DNA of 64,000 bases, taken from Massilia sp. Root133 (lineage in GTDB: Bacteria > Pseudomonadota > Gammaproteobacteria > Burkholderiales > Burkholderiaceae_D). A model generated the notes under the pieces. That model saw only the letters and a program-made list of their open reading frames with translations. It had not been told where the DNA came from and did no database searches. The position numbers were made by a program, and so were the translations under genes. The stretch is taken from assembly GCF_001426525.1 (NCBI RefSeq), contig NZ_LMEW01000012.1, positions 22,332-86,331 of the forward strand, in the 5' to 3' direction. Positions 27,992 to 35,799 of this stretch are shown piece after piece (positions within the stretch are counted from its first letter, which is position 1; each line of letters starts with the position of its first letter).

Positions 27992-28867
27992 ATGAACTCT
28001 CCGATATTCAACACGCTCCCCGCCGGCGCCGGCGCCGGTCCCGAGACCAGCATGGGTGCCTTGCTGCTCGACTCGGGCAAGCTCAAGCCGGAAGACGCCG
28101 AACGCGTGCTGCGCATGCAGAAGGAGACCGGCATCCGCTTCGGCGAAGCGGCCGTGCGGCTGGGCCTGGTCAGCGAGGACGATATCCAGCAGGTGCTGGC
28201 GCGCCAGTTCTCGTACCCGTATCTGCAGAAGGGCCAGGCCGGCCTGTCGCCGAAGCTGCTCGCCGCCTACGATCCGTTCTGCCCGCAAGTCGAATCGCTG
28301 CGCGCGATCCGCAGCCAGCTGATGCTGCGCTGGTTCGCGCGCGGGCGCCGCGCGCTGGCCATCGTCGGCGTGGATCCGGAAGACGGGTCCGCGCTGTTCG
28401 CCTCGAACCTGGCGATCGTGTTTTCCCAGTTGGGCGAGCAGACGCTGCTCGTGGACGCGAACCTGCGCGCCCCGCGCCAGCAGGACGCGTTCGCGCTCAA
28501 GCCGCGCCAGGGCCTGTCCGACCTGCTGGCCGGCCGCGCCGACCTCGACGTGATCGCGCGGGTGCCGGCGTTCATCGACCTGTCGATCATGCCGGCCGGT
28601 ACGCTCCCGCCGAACCCGGGCGAACTGCTGGCGCGCGAAGGCTTCCGCAACCTCAACACGCAGCTCGAAAGCCGCTACGACATCGTGCTGTACGACGTGC
28701 CGCCGTTCCAGCTCGGCATGGATGCCGTCGCGGTGGCGAGCCGCGCCGGCGGCGCGCTGCTCGTCACGCGCAAGAACTACACGCGGATCTCGCACATCGG
28801 CCGCGCCGCCGAGCAACTCGTCGACGCCGGCTGCGAAGTCCTCGGCTCGGTGGTGATGGAGTTCTGA
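27992..28867 (+). CDS. epsG: EpsG, chain-length tyrosine-kinase-like protein with degenerate P-loop
   Basis: A 291-residue protein of the EpsG/BY-kinase group. Residues 20-78 form an MshEN/GspE-N-like helical domain (GALLLDSGKLKPEDAERVL, FGEAAVRLGLVSEDDI). Residues 100-291 are a MinD/Wzc-like fold. The nucleotide-binding motifs are abnormal. The P-loop at 126-136 reads GVDPEDGSALF, without the Lys/Arg and Gly pattern expected in GxxxxGK[ST] (or GEGRS of EpsG relatives). Walker A' at 153-157 is LVDAN, and Walker B is LYDVPP. There is no C-terminal Tyr cluster. It may bind nucleotide poorly or act only as a scaffold for EpsF. Its TGA lies 1 bp before xrtB. Confidence 0.8.
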   Translation: MNSPIFNTLPAGAGAGPETSMGALLLDSGKLKPEDAERVLRMQKETGIRFGEAAVRLGLVSEDDIQQVLARQFSYPYLQKGQAGLSPKLLAAYDPFCPQVESLRAIRSQLMLRWFARGRRALAIVGVDPEDGSALFASNLAIVFSQLGEQTLLVDANLRAPRQQDAFALKPRQGLSDLLAGRADLDVIARVPAFIDLSIMPAGTLPPNPGELLAREGFRNLNTQLESRYDIVLYDVPPFQLGMDAVAVASRAGGALLVTRKNYTRISHIGRAAEQLVDAGCEVLGSVVMEF

Positions 28868-28868
28868 C

Positions 28869-29768
28869 ATGGACACCGGAGCACGCGCCAGCACCGTGCG
28901 GCAGCATGCACCGGACCTGCGTGCACTGCGCGGCGTCCTGCCCGAATGGTGGCCGGTCTTCCTGGGCCTGGCCATCCTGTTCGTCCCCACGTTCTACGAC
29001 CTGTTCACCGGCGCCTGGGTCGGCGAGGAGCAGGGCCACGGGCCCATCATCTTCGGCCTCGCGCTGTGGCTCATCTACCGCAAATGGCCGGACGTGATCG
29101 AGGCGACGACGCCCCCGCGCGCCAGCTGGGCCGGCTGGCCGATCCTCGCCATCGGCCTGGTCGCCCACCTGCTGGGCCGGTCGCAGAACATCCTGATGCT
29201 GCAGATCGTCGCGATCATCCTCGTGATGGCGGCCGTGCTGCTCGTCAAGCGGGGCGGCCGCGCCCTCCGGGTGCTGTGGTTCCCGTTCTTCTTCATGCTG
29301 TTCATGGTGCCGCTGCCCAGCGAATTCGTCGCCGCGGTGACGATGCCGATGAAGATGGCCGTGTCGTGGGCGACGGAACACCTGCTGTTCGCGTTCGGCT
29401 ACCCGATCAGCCGCTCCGGCGTGATCCTGCAGATCGGCCAGTACCAGCTGCTCGTGGCGGACGCGTGCGCCGGCCTGCAGACCCTGTTGACCCTGGAAGC
29501 GCTGGGCCTGTTCTACCTGAACCTGATGCGCCACCCGTCCGCGTTCCGCAACATCGGCCTCGCGCTGTTCATCGTCCCGATTTCGTTCTCCGCCAACGTC
29601 ATCCGCGTCGTCGTGCTCACCTTGATCACGTATTACTTCGGCGACGCGGCGGGGCAGGGCTTCCTGCACGGGTTCGCCGGCATGGTCCTGTTCGTCACGG
29701 CGCTCGTGCTGATCCTGTCGATCGACTCCGCGCTGCAGTGGTTCATCCGGCGCAGGGAGGCAACATGA
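28869..29768 (+). CDS. xrtB: Exosortase B (XrtB/EpsH)
   Basis: A 299-residue polytopic membrane protein with about 8 helices. The transpeptidase-like triad is intact: Cys200 in ADACAGL, Arg246 in SANVIRV and His267 in FLHGFAG. Exosortases recognise the C-terminal PEP-CTERM signal, cleave it and probably attach the protein to a cell-surface acceptor. The B subtype travels with EPS operons containing EpsD to EpsI, exactly as here. Likely substrates in this window are the two PEP-CTERM proteins at 50631 and 55552. The start is 1 bp after the epsG stop. The stop overlaps the ATG of epsI (ATGA). Confidence 0.93.
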   Translation: MDTGARASTVRQHAPDLRALRGVLPEWWPVFLGLAILFVPTFYDLFTGAWVGEEQGHGPIIFGLALWLIYRKWPDVIEATTPPRASWAGWPILAIGLVAHLLGRSQNILMLQIVAIILVMAAVLLVKRGGRALRVLWFPFFFMLFMVPLPSEFVAAVTMPMKMAVSWATEHLLFAFGYPISRSGVILQIGQYQLLVADACAGLQTLLTLEALGLFYLNLMRHPSAFRNIGLALFIVPISFSANVIRVVVLTLITYYFGDAAGQGFLHGFAGMVLFVTALVLILSIDSALQWFIRRREAT

Positions 29769-30457
29769 ACCGCCGGTTCATGGCCAGCGTGCTCCTGGGC
29801 GTGGCGATGGCGGGCACGTCCGCGCTGACGGGCGCGCTCACGCCGAAGCAGAAGGTGGCCGCCGTCCAGGAACGGTTCGACCTCGAGACGATGATTCCGA
29901 AGCGCTTCGGCAACTGGACGGTCGACAACAGCGTCGTGCCGCTCACGCCCGACGAGACGCAGAAGGAACTCATCGCCACCCTGTATGACCAGACCCTGGC
30001 GCGCACCTACGTCAACGATGCGGGCCAGCGTGTGATGCTGTCGATCGCATACGGCGGCGACCAGAGCAAGCAGCTGCAGCTGCACCTGCCGGAAGTCTGC
30101 TACGTGGCGCAAGGCTTCGACATGGTGCAGGACCACAAGGCCGAGCTTCCGACCCACTATGGCACCGTCCCCGTGAAACGCCTCGTTGCGCGCCAGAACG
30201 CGCGCAACGAGCCGATCACGTACTGGGTGACGGTCGGCGACAAGGCCGTGATGTCCGGCCTGGGCCAGAAATACCAGCGCTTCCTGTACGGCCTGACGGG
30301 CAAGATCCCCGACGGCATGCTCGTGCGCGTGTCGACCATCGAGGCCGACGAACACAGCGCCTACCGCGTGCAGGACCGCTTCGTGAACCAGATGCTGGAC
30401 GCCATGTCGCCGCACGACCGCACCAAGCTGCTGGGCGCAGCCACCAACAAAGGTTGA
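29765..30457 (+). CDS. epsI: EpsI family protein (exosortase-B-associated)
   Basis: A 230-residue protein with one N-terminal membrane anchor/signal (FMASVLLGVAMAGTSALTGAL) and a periplasmic EpsI domain. Family features are IPKRFGNWTVD and LPEVCYVAQGF, the latter with a conserved Cys. EpsI is found fused to or beside exosortases; its function is not established, though it is thought to help the sorting reaction. It overlaps xrtB by 4 bp and is followed 6 bp later by the polymerase gene, so it is translationally coupled. Confidence 0.88.
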   Translation: MNRRFMASVLLGVAMAGTSALTGALTPKQKVAAVQERFDLETMIPKRFGNWTVDNSVVPLTPDETQKELIATLYDQTLARTYVNDAGQRVMLSIAYGGDQSKQLQLHLPEVCYVAQGFDMVQDHKAELPTHYGTVPVKRLVARQNARNEPITYWVTVGDKAVMSGLGQKYQRFLYGLTGKIPDGMLVRVSTIEADEHSAYRVQDRFVNQMLDAMSPHDRTKLLGAATNKG

Positions 30458-30463
30458 CGTCCC

Positions 30464-31930
30464 ATGCAGAACTTCCTCCTGGTCTTCTATACCTCGCTGC
30501 CGTTCATCGCCGTCGTGGTGCTGGCCATCATGGCCGTGGCCGGGATGGGCGTCGGGATGGTGTGGCCGCGCTTCCTTGCCTATGTGTACATCGCCGTGTT
30601 CTTCTTCAAGAATTCGACGAGCTACGGTTCGCTGGCGGCCGCCGCCGCGCCAGGCATCTACAGCCGCGGCTCGGGCGTGCTGTTCTTCCCGTTGCTGCTG
30701 TGGTGCATGGCGGGGGCGTGGTGCTGCGCGCGCGTGTCGGCCGGCTTCCAGCGCTATCCGGCGCCGCCGTGCAACCTGCGGCCGTGGTTTCTCGCGTGGG
30801 TCCTGCTGCTGGGCGGCCACGTCGCGGTGGCGCTGTTCTCCAACGTGACCCTGGCCGAAGCGCTGGCGCCGTCCGGCTTTTCCAACATCGTCTGGATGGC
30901 GCCGCTCGTCTCGCTGATGCTGCTGGCGTTCCGCACCCGCGAGCACGCGATCGAACTGTCGCGCTTCATCATGCTGGCGGGCCTCGGGCGCGCCCTGTTC
31001 GGCCTTGCGCGCTGGGCATTCCTCGGCGGCGACCCGAACAACGTGTATGCGAACATGAACGCCATCAAGATCAAGCTGACGTTCTTCGACATCAACGACA
31101 GCCTGCTGTGCACGATCGCGTTCGCCATCGCCGCGGTCAACCTGTTCCAGGTGGTGAAACACAGGCGCTCGCTGTTCTGGACCGCGATCGACTGGGCGAC
31201 CCTGCTCGCGACGGCCGCGTGCATCGTGCTGTCGTACCGCCGCAGCGCGTGGATCGGCTTCGTGCTGGCCTTCCTGATCATCATGATGCGCTTCCCGCTG
31301 CAGCGCCGCATCCACATGATGGCGCTGGGCGCGCCCGTCCTCGGCGCGGGCCTGCTGTACGCGGCGTTCAGGCGCCTGGGCCATACGAAGGGCGCGAGCG
31401 GCGGCTTCTCGAGCCTGTTCTACGACATGGAATCGAAGCGCTTCGGCGCGGAAAGCGAGCGCGTGCTGGAACTGAAATTCGCATTGGCCGATTTCATCTC
31501 GCACCCCCTGACGGGCATCGGCACGTGGGGCCGCTACACGGGCTACCAGCACATCTCGTGGCAGGCGGGGCAGGACGGCGGCCTGTTCGTGCACAGCGGC
31601 GTGCTGCACATCGCCCTGAAGGCCGGGCTGCCCGGGCTGATCCTGCTGGGCGGCACCATCTGGGCGTTCACCCGACTCGCGCGCCACGCGCTGCGCACGT
31701 TGCCGCCGGACCTGCTGGGCCTGGCGACGGCCGGCGCCGCGGGTCTCGCGTTCATGCTGCCCGACCTGCTCGTCGGCACGCCATTCCCGCAGGTGCGCAC
31801 GACGCAGATGCTGGCGATCTGCCTCGCGCTGCCGTACGTGGCGATGGCCGTGGCGAGCGCGCAGCCGGCCGTGCAGCCCGTCGAGTCCCGCAAGCGCCGC
31901 CACGTCAACCTGGTGCCGGCGCACGTATGA
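30464..31930 (+). CDS. O-antigen ligase/Wzy-like EPS polymerase
   Basis: A 488-residue protein with 10-12 membrane helices and a large periplasmic loop at about residues 310-380 containing the Wzy_C/WaaL-type signature (HPLTGIGTWGRYTGY, HSGVLHIALKAGLPG). In a Wzx/Wzy locus with no other candidate, it is the probable polymerase that joins repeat units in the periplasm; a ligase role cannot be excluded on sequence. The stop overlaps the flippase ATG (ATGA). Confidence 0.82.
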   Translation: MQNFLLVFYTSLPFIAVVVLAIMAVAGMGVGMVWPRFLAYVYIAVFFFKNSTSYGSLAAAAAPGIYSRGSGVLFFPLLLWCMAGAWCCARVSAGFQRYPAPPCNLRPWFLAWVLLLGGHVAVALFSNVTLAEALAPSGFSNIVWMAPLVSLMLLAFRTREHAIELSRFIMLAGLGRALFGLARWAFLGGDPNNVYANMNAIKIKLTFFDINDSLLCTIAFAIAAVNLFQVVKHRRSLFWTAIDWATLLATAACIVLSYRRSAWIGFVLAFLIIMMRFPLQRRIHMMALGAPVLGAGLLYAAFRRLGHTKGASGGFSSLFYDMESKRFGAESERVLELKFALADFISHPLTGIGTWGRYTGYQHISWQAGQDGGLFVHSGVLHIALKAGLPGLILLGGTIWAFTRLARHALRTLPPDLLGLATAGAAGLAFMLPDLLVGTPFPQVRTTQMLAICLALPYVAMAVASAQPAVQPVESRKRRHVNLVPAHV

Positions 31931-33444
31931 ACCTCAGCCTCGTCCGCAACGCCTTCTCGAACCTGCTGGGCGCCGTGATCCCCGCGCTGGTGGCGCTGGG
32001 CACCGTGCCGCTCGTCGTGCAAGGGCTGGGCGATGCGAACTATGGCGTGTATTCGCTCGTGACGGCGATCGTCGGCTATTTCGCCGTCATCGACATCAAC
32101 GTGACCGCCGGTTCCGTGAAATACATCGCGGAATTCAACGCCCGCAAGGACCAGGAACGCATCAGCGAGACCGTGTTCTTCGGCCTGTCCGTGTACTCGC
32201 TGGTGGGCCTCGTCGGCGGGCTGGGCCTGTTCTTCGGCGCCCACTTCTTCGTCACCCGCGTGTTCTCCGTACCGGCCGCGCTCGAACACGAAGCGGTCGC
32301 GACACTCCAATTGGCCGCGCTCGGCTTCTTCCTCGGCCAGTTGCAGAGCTATCTGCAAAGCGTGCCCCAATCGCTGATGCGCTACGACATCGCGAGCCGC
32401 ATCGAGATGCTGTTCGGCACCGCCGTGCCGCTGCTGACGGTGGCCGTGCTGATGCTGGGCTATGGCCTCTTCGAAGTGATCCTGCTGCGCGTCATCGCGA
32501 GCGCGATCAATTGCGCCGTGCTGTGGCGCGGTATCCGCCGCCTGCTGCCGGACCTGCGCTACCGTAAGCCGGGCGCGGCGATCCGCAAGGAATTGCTGGG
32601 CTTTTCCGCGTACTCGTTCCTGAGCCGCTTCGCGACGCTCTCGTACGCGTACGCGGACAAGCTCATCATCGGCGCGCTGGTCGGCGTCACGGGGCTCGCC
32701 TACTTCACCGTGGCGTCCACGCTCGCGAACCGCATCCTCAGCCTCACGTACCGCCTGTCCGGCGTGTTCTTTCCGGCCGCGAGCGCGCTGGCGGCCCGTG
32801 GCGAGCTCGAGCGTTTGAACCGGCTGTACCTGAAGGCGAGCCGCTACGTCGTGTTCATCAACGCGTCCGTGCTCGTGCTCGTGGCCGTGTTTTCGTACCA
32901 GATCCTGTTCTACTGGATGAACCCGCAGTTCGCCCGCGCGGGGCAGGTCGTGCTGGCCGTGATGGCCCTGTCGCAATTCATCGATTCGCTGACGAGCCTG
33001 CCGTCCCTGGTGAACGACGGCATGGGCCATCCGCGCTTTTCCGGCATGTTCGCGCTGGCACGCGCCGTGTTCGGCCTGCTGGTCGTCTACGTGGGCGTCG
33101 CGGGCTGGGGCATCGACGGGGCCGCGTGGGGCCATCTGGTCGCGTCGGTGCTGCTGACCTGCGCCTTTCTCGTCGCCGTGCACGGCCGCACGGTGCCCGC
33201 GCGGCTTGGCGAACTCGTCCGTAAAGCCTACCTGCCCAGCGTGGCGGGCGTGGCCGTCGTCGCGGTCGCCGCCAACGCGGGCAACCGCCTGTTCGACGGC
33301 GGCCCGGTCGATTTGCTCCTGCTCGTGCTGCTGACGGCGGGCCTGCTGCTCGCGTACGGCAGCCTGTTCGTGATCGAACGGGACGACATGAGCACGGCAT
33401 GGACGCGGGTGAAAGGGTTGTTATCGATGAGGAAAGCGGCTTGA
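31927..33444 (+). CDS. Polysaccharide flippase, Wzx/MATE-like
   Basis: A 505-residue protein with about 13-14 membrane helices. The N-terminal half (NAFSNLLGAVIPALVALGTVP) and the C-terminal polysaccharide-synthesis domain are typical of the MOP superfamily. It should flip the undecaprenyl-linked repeat unit to the periplasm. It overlaps the polymerase gene by 4 bp. Its own TGA overlaps a TTG that is the favoured start of the next glycosyltransferase. Confidence 0.87.
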   Translation: MNLSLVRNAFSNLLGAVIPALVALGTVPLVVQGLGDANYGVYSLVTAIVGYFAVIDINVTAGSVKYIAEFNARKDQERISETVFFGLSVYSLVGLVGGLGLFFGAHFFVTRVFSVPAALEHEAVATLQLAALGFFLGQLQSYLQSVPQSLMRYDIASRIEMLFGTAVPLLTVAVLMLGYGLFEVILLRVIASAINCAVLWRGIRRLLPDLRYRKPGAAIRKELLGFSAYSFLSRFATLSYAYADKLIIGALVGVTGLAYFTVASTLANRILSLTYRLSGVFFPAASALAARGELERLNRLYLKASRYVVFINASVLVLVAVFSYQILFYWMNPQFARAGQVVLAVMALSQFIDSLTSLPSLVNDGMGHPRFSGMFALARAVFGLLVVYVGVAGWGIDGAAWGHLVASVLLTCAFLVAVHGRTVPARLGELVRKAYLPSVAGVAVVAVAANAGNRLFDGGPVDLLLLVLLTAGLLLAYGSLFVIERDDMSTAWTRVKGLLSMRKAA

Positions 33445-34652
33445 AAGTCTTGATGGTGTCGGAAGACTTGCCGGGCACGCAGGTGGGCGGCCTGGGCAAG
33501 CATGTCGTGACGTTGTCGAACGCGCTGCTCGAGCTGGGGCACGAGGTCGACATCATGGGACGCAGCGACCGGTTCCACGGCGGCAGCGCGGCCGAAATCG
33601 GCTTCAAGGGGCGCGTGCTGCCCGGCTTCGATTTTTCCCGGCCGGGGTGGAAGGAGTCGCAGCTGGGCTTCTTCAATCCCGTCAAGCGGCCATGGTTCGC
33701 GCGCAGCATCGCGCGCGCGCTCTTGCGCGAGGCGGGCAAGTACGACGTCGTGCACTACCACGGCCACTTGCCGATGGCGGGGCGCTACGTGCCGCGGAGC
33801 GTCAACTTCGTGCAGACACGCCACGACCAGGGCAGCGAATGCGTGATCCATTTGCGCTTCAGGCAGGAACACGTGTGCACGACGCTCGACGCGCGCGATT
33901 GCGCCGCATGCATCCACCCGGCGCCGAATGCGGTGCGGCGCGAGATGTCCGGGCTGGCCGTGCGCCGCTACCGGTCGGAGACGGCGGAAGCGTTCTCGCG
34001 CCACAAGACGATCTTCGTGTCGGACTTCCTGCGCCAGGCATTCCTGCGCGCCGTGCCGGACGCGGACCTGTCGCGCGCCCGCGTGATCCACAACTTCATC
34101 CGCTACCCGTACCTGCGCGAGCGCGCGGCGCGGCCCGACGAGGTGAGGGCGGGGGAGGTCCTGCTCGTCGGCCGCATCGATGCCGGCAAGGGCTTCGGCG
34201 AATTCCTCGCGCAGGTGCAGGGCTGGCTGCCGAAGCATGCGCGCGTCACCATCATCGGCGATGGACCGCTGCGGGACCCGCTGGAGCGCCGCCATGCGAA
34301 CGGGCAGGTGCGCTTCCTCGGCTGGCTGCCGTACGACGAGGTGATCCGCATGTCGGCGCGCAGCCACGTGCTCGTGATCCCGTCCGTGTGGGAAGAGCCG
34401 TGCGGCACCACCGTGCTGGAAGCGCTGGCCCTCGGCAAGCAGTGTCTCGCGCTGGCGCGCGGCGGCACGCCGGAGCTGGCCGCGTACCAGTATTACGACG
34501 GCCAGCTGCAACTGGCCGAGACCATGCCGCGGCTCGTCGAGCGGCTGGCCCACACCCTCGGCCGTGCGCCAGCGACGGTGCCGCTGCCCGATGCCTTTCC
34601 GATGGACGTGTTCCACGCCGTCCCCCAGATCCTGGACTTCTATCACGAGTGA
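33441..34652 (+). CDS. Glycosyltransferase family 4
   Basis: A 403-residue GT-B enzyme. The N-terminal donor-proximal loop is TQVGGLGKHVVTLS, and the C-terminal nucleotide-sugar site is the EPCGTTVLEALALGK block with the EX7E motif. VGRIDAGKGF marks the start of the second domain. Cys-rich CTTLDARDCAACIHP in the middle is unusual and might bind a metal or form a loop. The TTG at 33441 is favoured because GAGGAAAG lies 5 bp upstream and the TTGA couples it to the flippase gene; an ATG at 33399 would add 14 residues. Sugar specificity is unknown. Confidence 0.82.
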   Translation: MKVLMVSEDLPGTQVGGLGKHVVTLSNALLELGHEVDIMGRSDRFHGGSAAEIGFKGRVLPGFDFSRPGWKESQLGFFNPVKRPWFARSIARALLREAGKYDVVHYHGHLPMAGRYVPRSVNFVQTRHDQGSECVIHLRFRQEHVCTTLDARDCAACIHPAPNAVRREMSGLAVRRYRSETAEAFSRHKTIFVSDFLRQAFLRAVPDADLSRARVIHNFIRYPYLRERAARPDEVRAGEVLLVGRIDAGKGFGEFLAQVQGWLPKHARVTIIGDGPLRDPLERRHANGQVRFLGWLPYDEVIRMSARSHVLVIPSVWEEPCGTTVLEALALGKQCLALARGGTPELAAYQYYDGQLQLAETMPRLVERLAHTLGRAPATVPLPDAFPMDVFHAVPQILDFYHE

Positions 34653-34656
34653 TCCC

Positions 34657-35433
34657 ATGAACAAACCGACCTTTTCGATCGTCACGTGCACATGGAACAG
34701 CGCCGCCACCCTGGCCGACACCCTCGCATCCGTCCAGCGGCAGACCTGCCAGGACGTCGAACACATCTTCGTCGACGGCGGTTCCACCGACGGCACGCTG
34801 GAGATGATCGCCGCGTACCCGGGCAGGAAGCGCGTGCTGCGCGACGTGGGCGGCGGCATCAGCCGCGCCATGAACCAGGGCATCGAAGCGGCCACCGGCG
34901 AGTATGTGGCGCACCTGCATTCGGACGATTACTACGCCAGCGACGACGTGCTGCATGTCGTCGCGGAGCGCTTCGCCAGCGAACGCGTGGACTGGGTGTT
35001 CGGCACCGTGCAGGTGTTGAAGGATGGCCAGCTGGTTCCGCCGTACCGCATGGTGCCGTTCAGCTACCACGCGTTCGCGGCGGGCCGCGCGTCCGTGCCG
35101 CATCCGGCCGTCTTCATCCGCCGCAGCGCGTTCGGCCGCGTGGGCATGTTCGACGAAACACTGAAATACGCAATGGACATCGACCTGTGGCTGCGCCTGG
35201 GCAAGGTGGCGCAGCCGGCCACGATCGCCCGGCCCTTGACGGTATTCCGCGACCATGCGGGCAGTGTCTCGTCCGCCAACAAGATCAAGGCGCGCCAGGA
35301 AGAGTTCCAGGTCCGGCGCCGCTACCTGAAGGAGGCGCCGCTCGCGTTCGGCCTGTATTGCCTGCGCTACGCCAGGCGCATGCGCGCGCTGCGCGCCGAG
35401 GCGCACGCCGGCGTACCGGTAATGCAGTCGTAA
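34657..35433 (+). CDS. Glycosyltransferase family 2
   Basis: A 258-residue GT-A enzyme of the inverting family 2. It has the nucleotide-binding start FSIVTCTWNSAATL, FVDGGSTDGT, the metal-binding HSDDYY (DxD equivalent) near residue 92, and the MDIDLWLRLG block at about 168-177. It lies 4 bp after the GT4 stop, so it is the last gene of this tight run before a 366-bp intergenic region. The sugar is unknown. Confidence 0.86.
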   Translation: MNKPTFSIVTCTWNSAATLADTLASVQRQTCQDVEHIFVDGGSTDGTLEMIAAYPGRKRVLRDVGGGISRAMNQGIEAATGEYVAHLHSDDYYASDDVLHVVAERFASERVDWVFGTVQVLKDGQLVPPYRMVPFSYHAFAAGRASVPHPAVFIRRSAFGRVGMFDETLKYAMDIDLWLRLGKVAQPATIARPLTVFRDHAGSVSSANKIKARQEEFQVRRRYLKEAPLAFGLYCLRYARRMRALRAEAHAGVPVMQS

Positions 35434-35799
35434 TGTTTGTTCCGGATTAAATAAACAACATGATTGTCGAAGTCATTAATTCGATGATGAATCGATCAAT
35501 TTTGCCGAAATAACTGCACAGTTTTCAAAAAGCCTTTTCTTTTAAAAAAAAGCTTTTAGCTGCCTGGAAATATTACCGTTAATAAGGGGTCTACAGGGTC
35601 GTCCGATTTGTGGGGTATACGAGAAAAATCTTTGATTTCTAAGGGGATTTTTCCGCGAGAAAATTTATTTACGGTACTATTTCTCGTATCGAACAGCGCT
35701 CATTTGCATCAGCAGAGCGCTTCAAGCAAATCGGGCCCTGGCTTCCTGCCAACGGGCTGACCCTCTAGTCGTCCAGTTAATATTTCTCGGAGCAAGTAC
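35434..35799. other. AT-rich intergenic regulatory region before the lyase-like gene
   Basis: No gene is visible in this 366-bp, markedly AT-rich stretch. An A/T tract around 35525-35560 (CTTTTCTTTTAAAAAAAAGCTTTT) could act as a terminator or bent DNA. A perfect 10-bp inverted repeat (ATACGAGAAA at 35617-35626, TTTCTCGTAT at 35680-35689) is separated by 53 bp, with a third CGAGAAAA at about 35656. A second inverted/direct pair (AGCGCT) lies near 35694 and 35718. The ribosome site CTCGGAGCAAG precedes the ATG at 35800. Confidence 0.5.

Noticed and set aside
30454-31926. Upstream extension of the flippase reading frame over the polymerase gene, giving a 996-codon open frame
   Set aside because: The first 491 codons are in the wrong frame of the polymerase gene and are low-complexity. 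The flippase homology begins exactly at the ATG at 31927.
35525-35560. A/T tract considered as an intrinsic terminator of the glycosyltransferase run
   Set aside because: The stem is almost all A-T and poorly defined, so I describe it only as part of the intergenic region.
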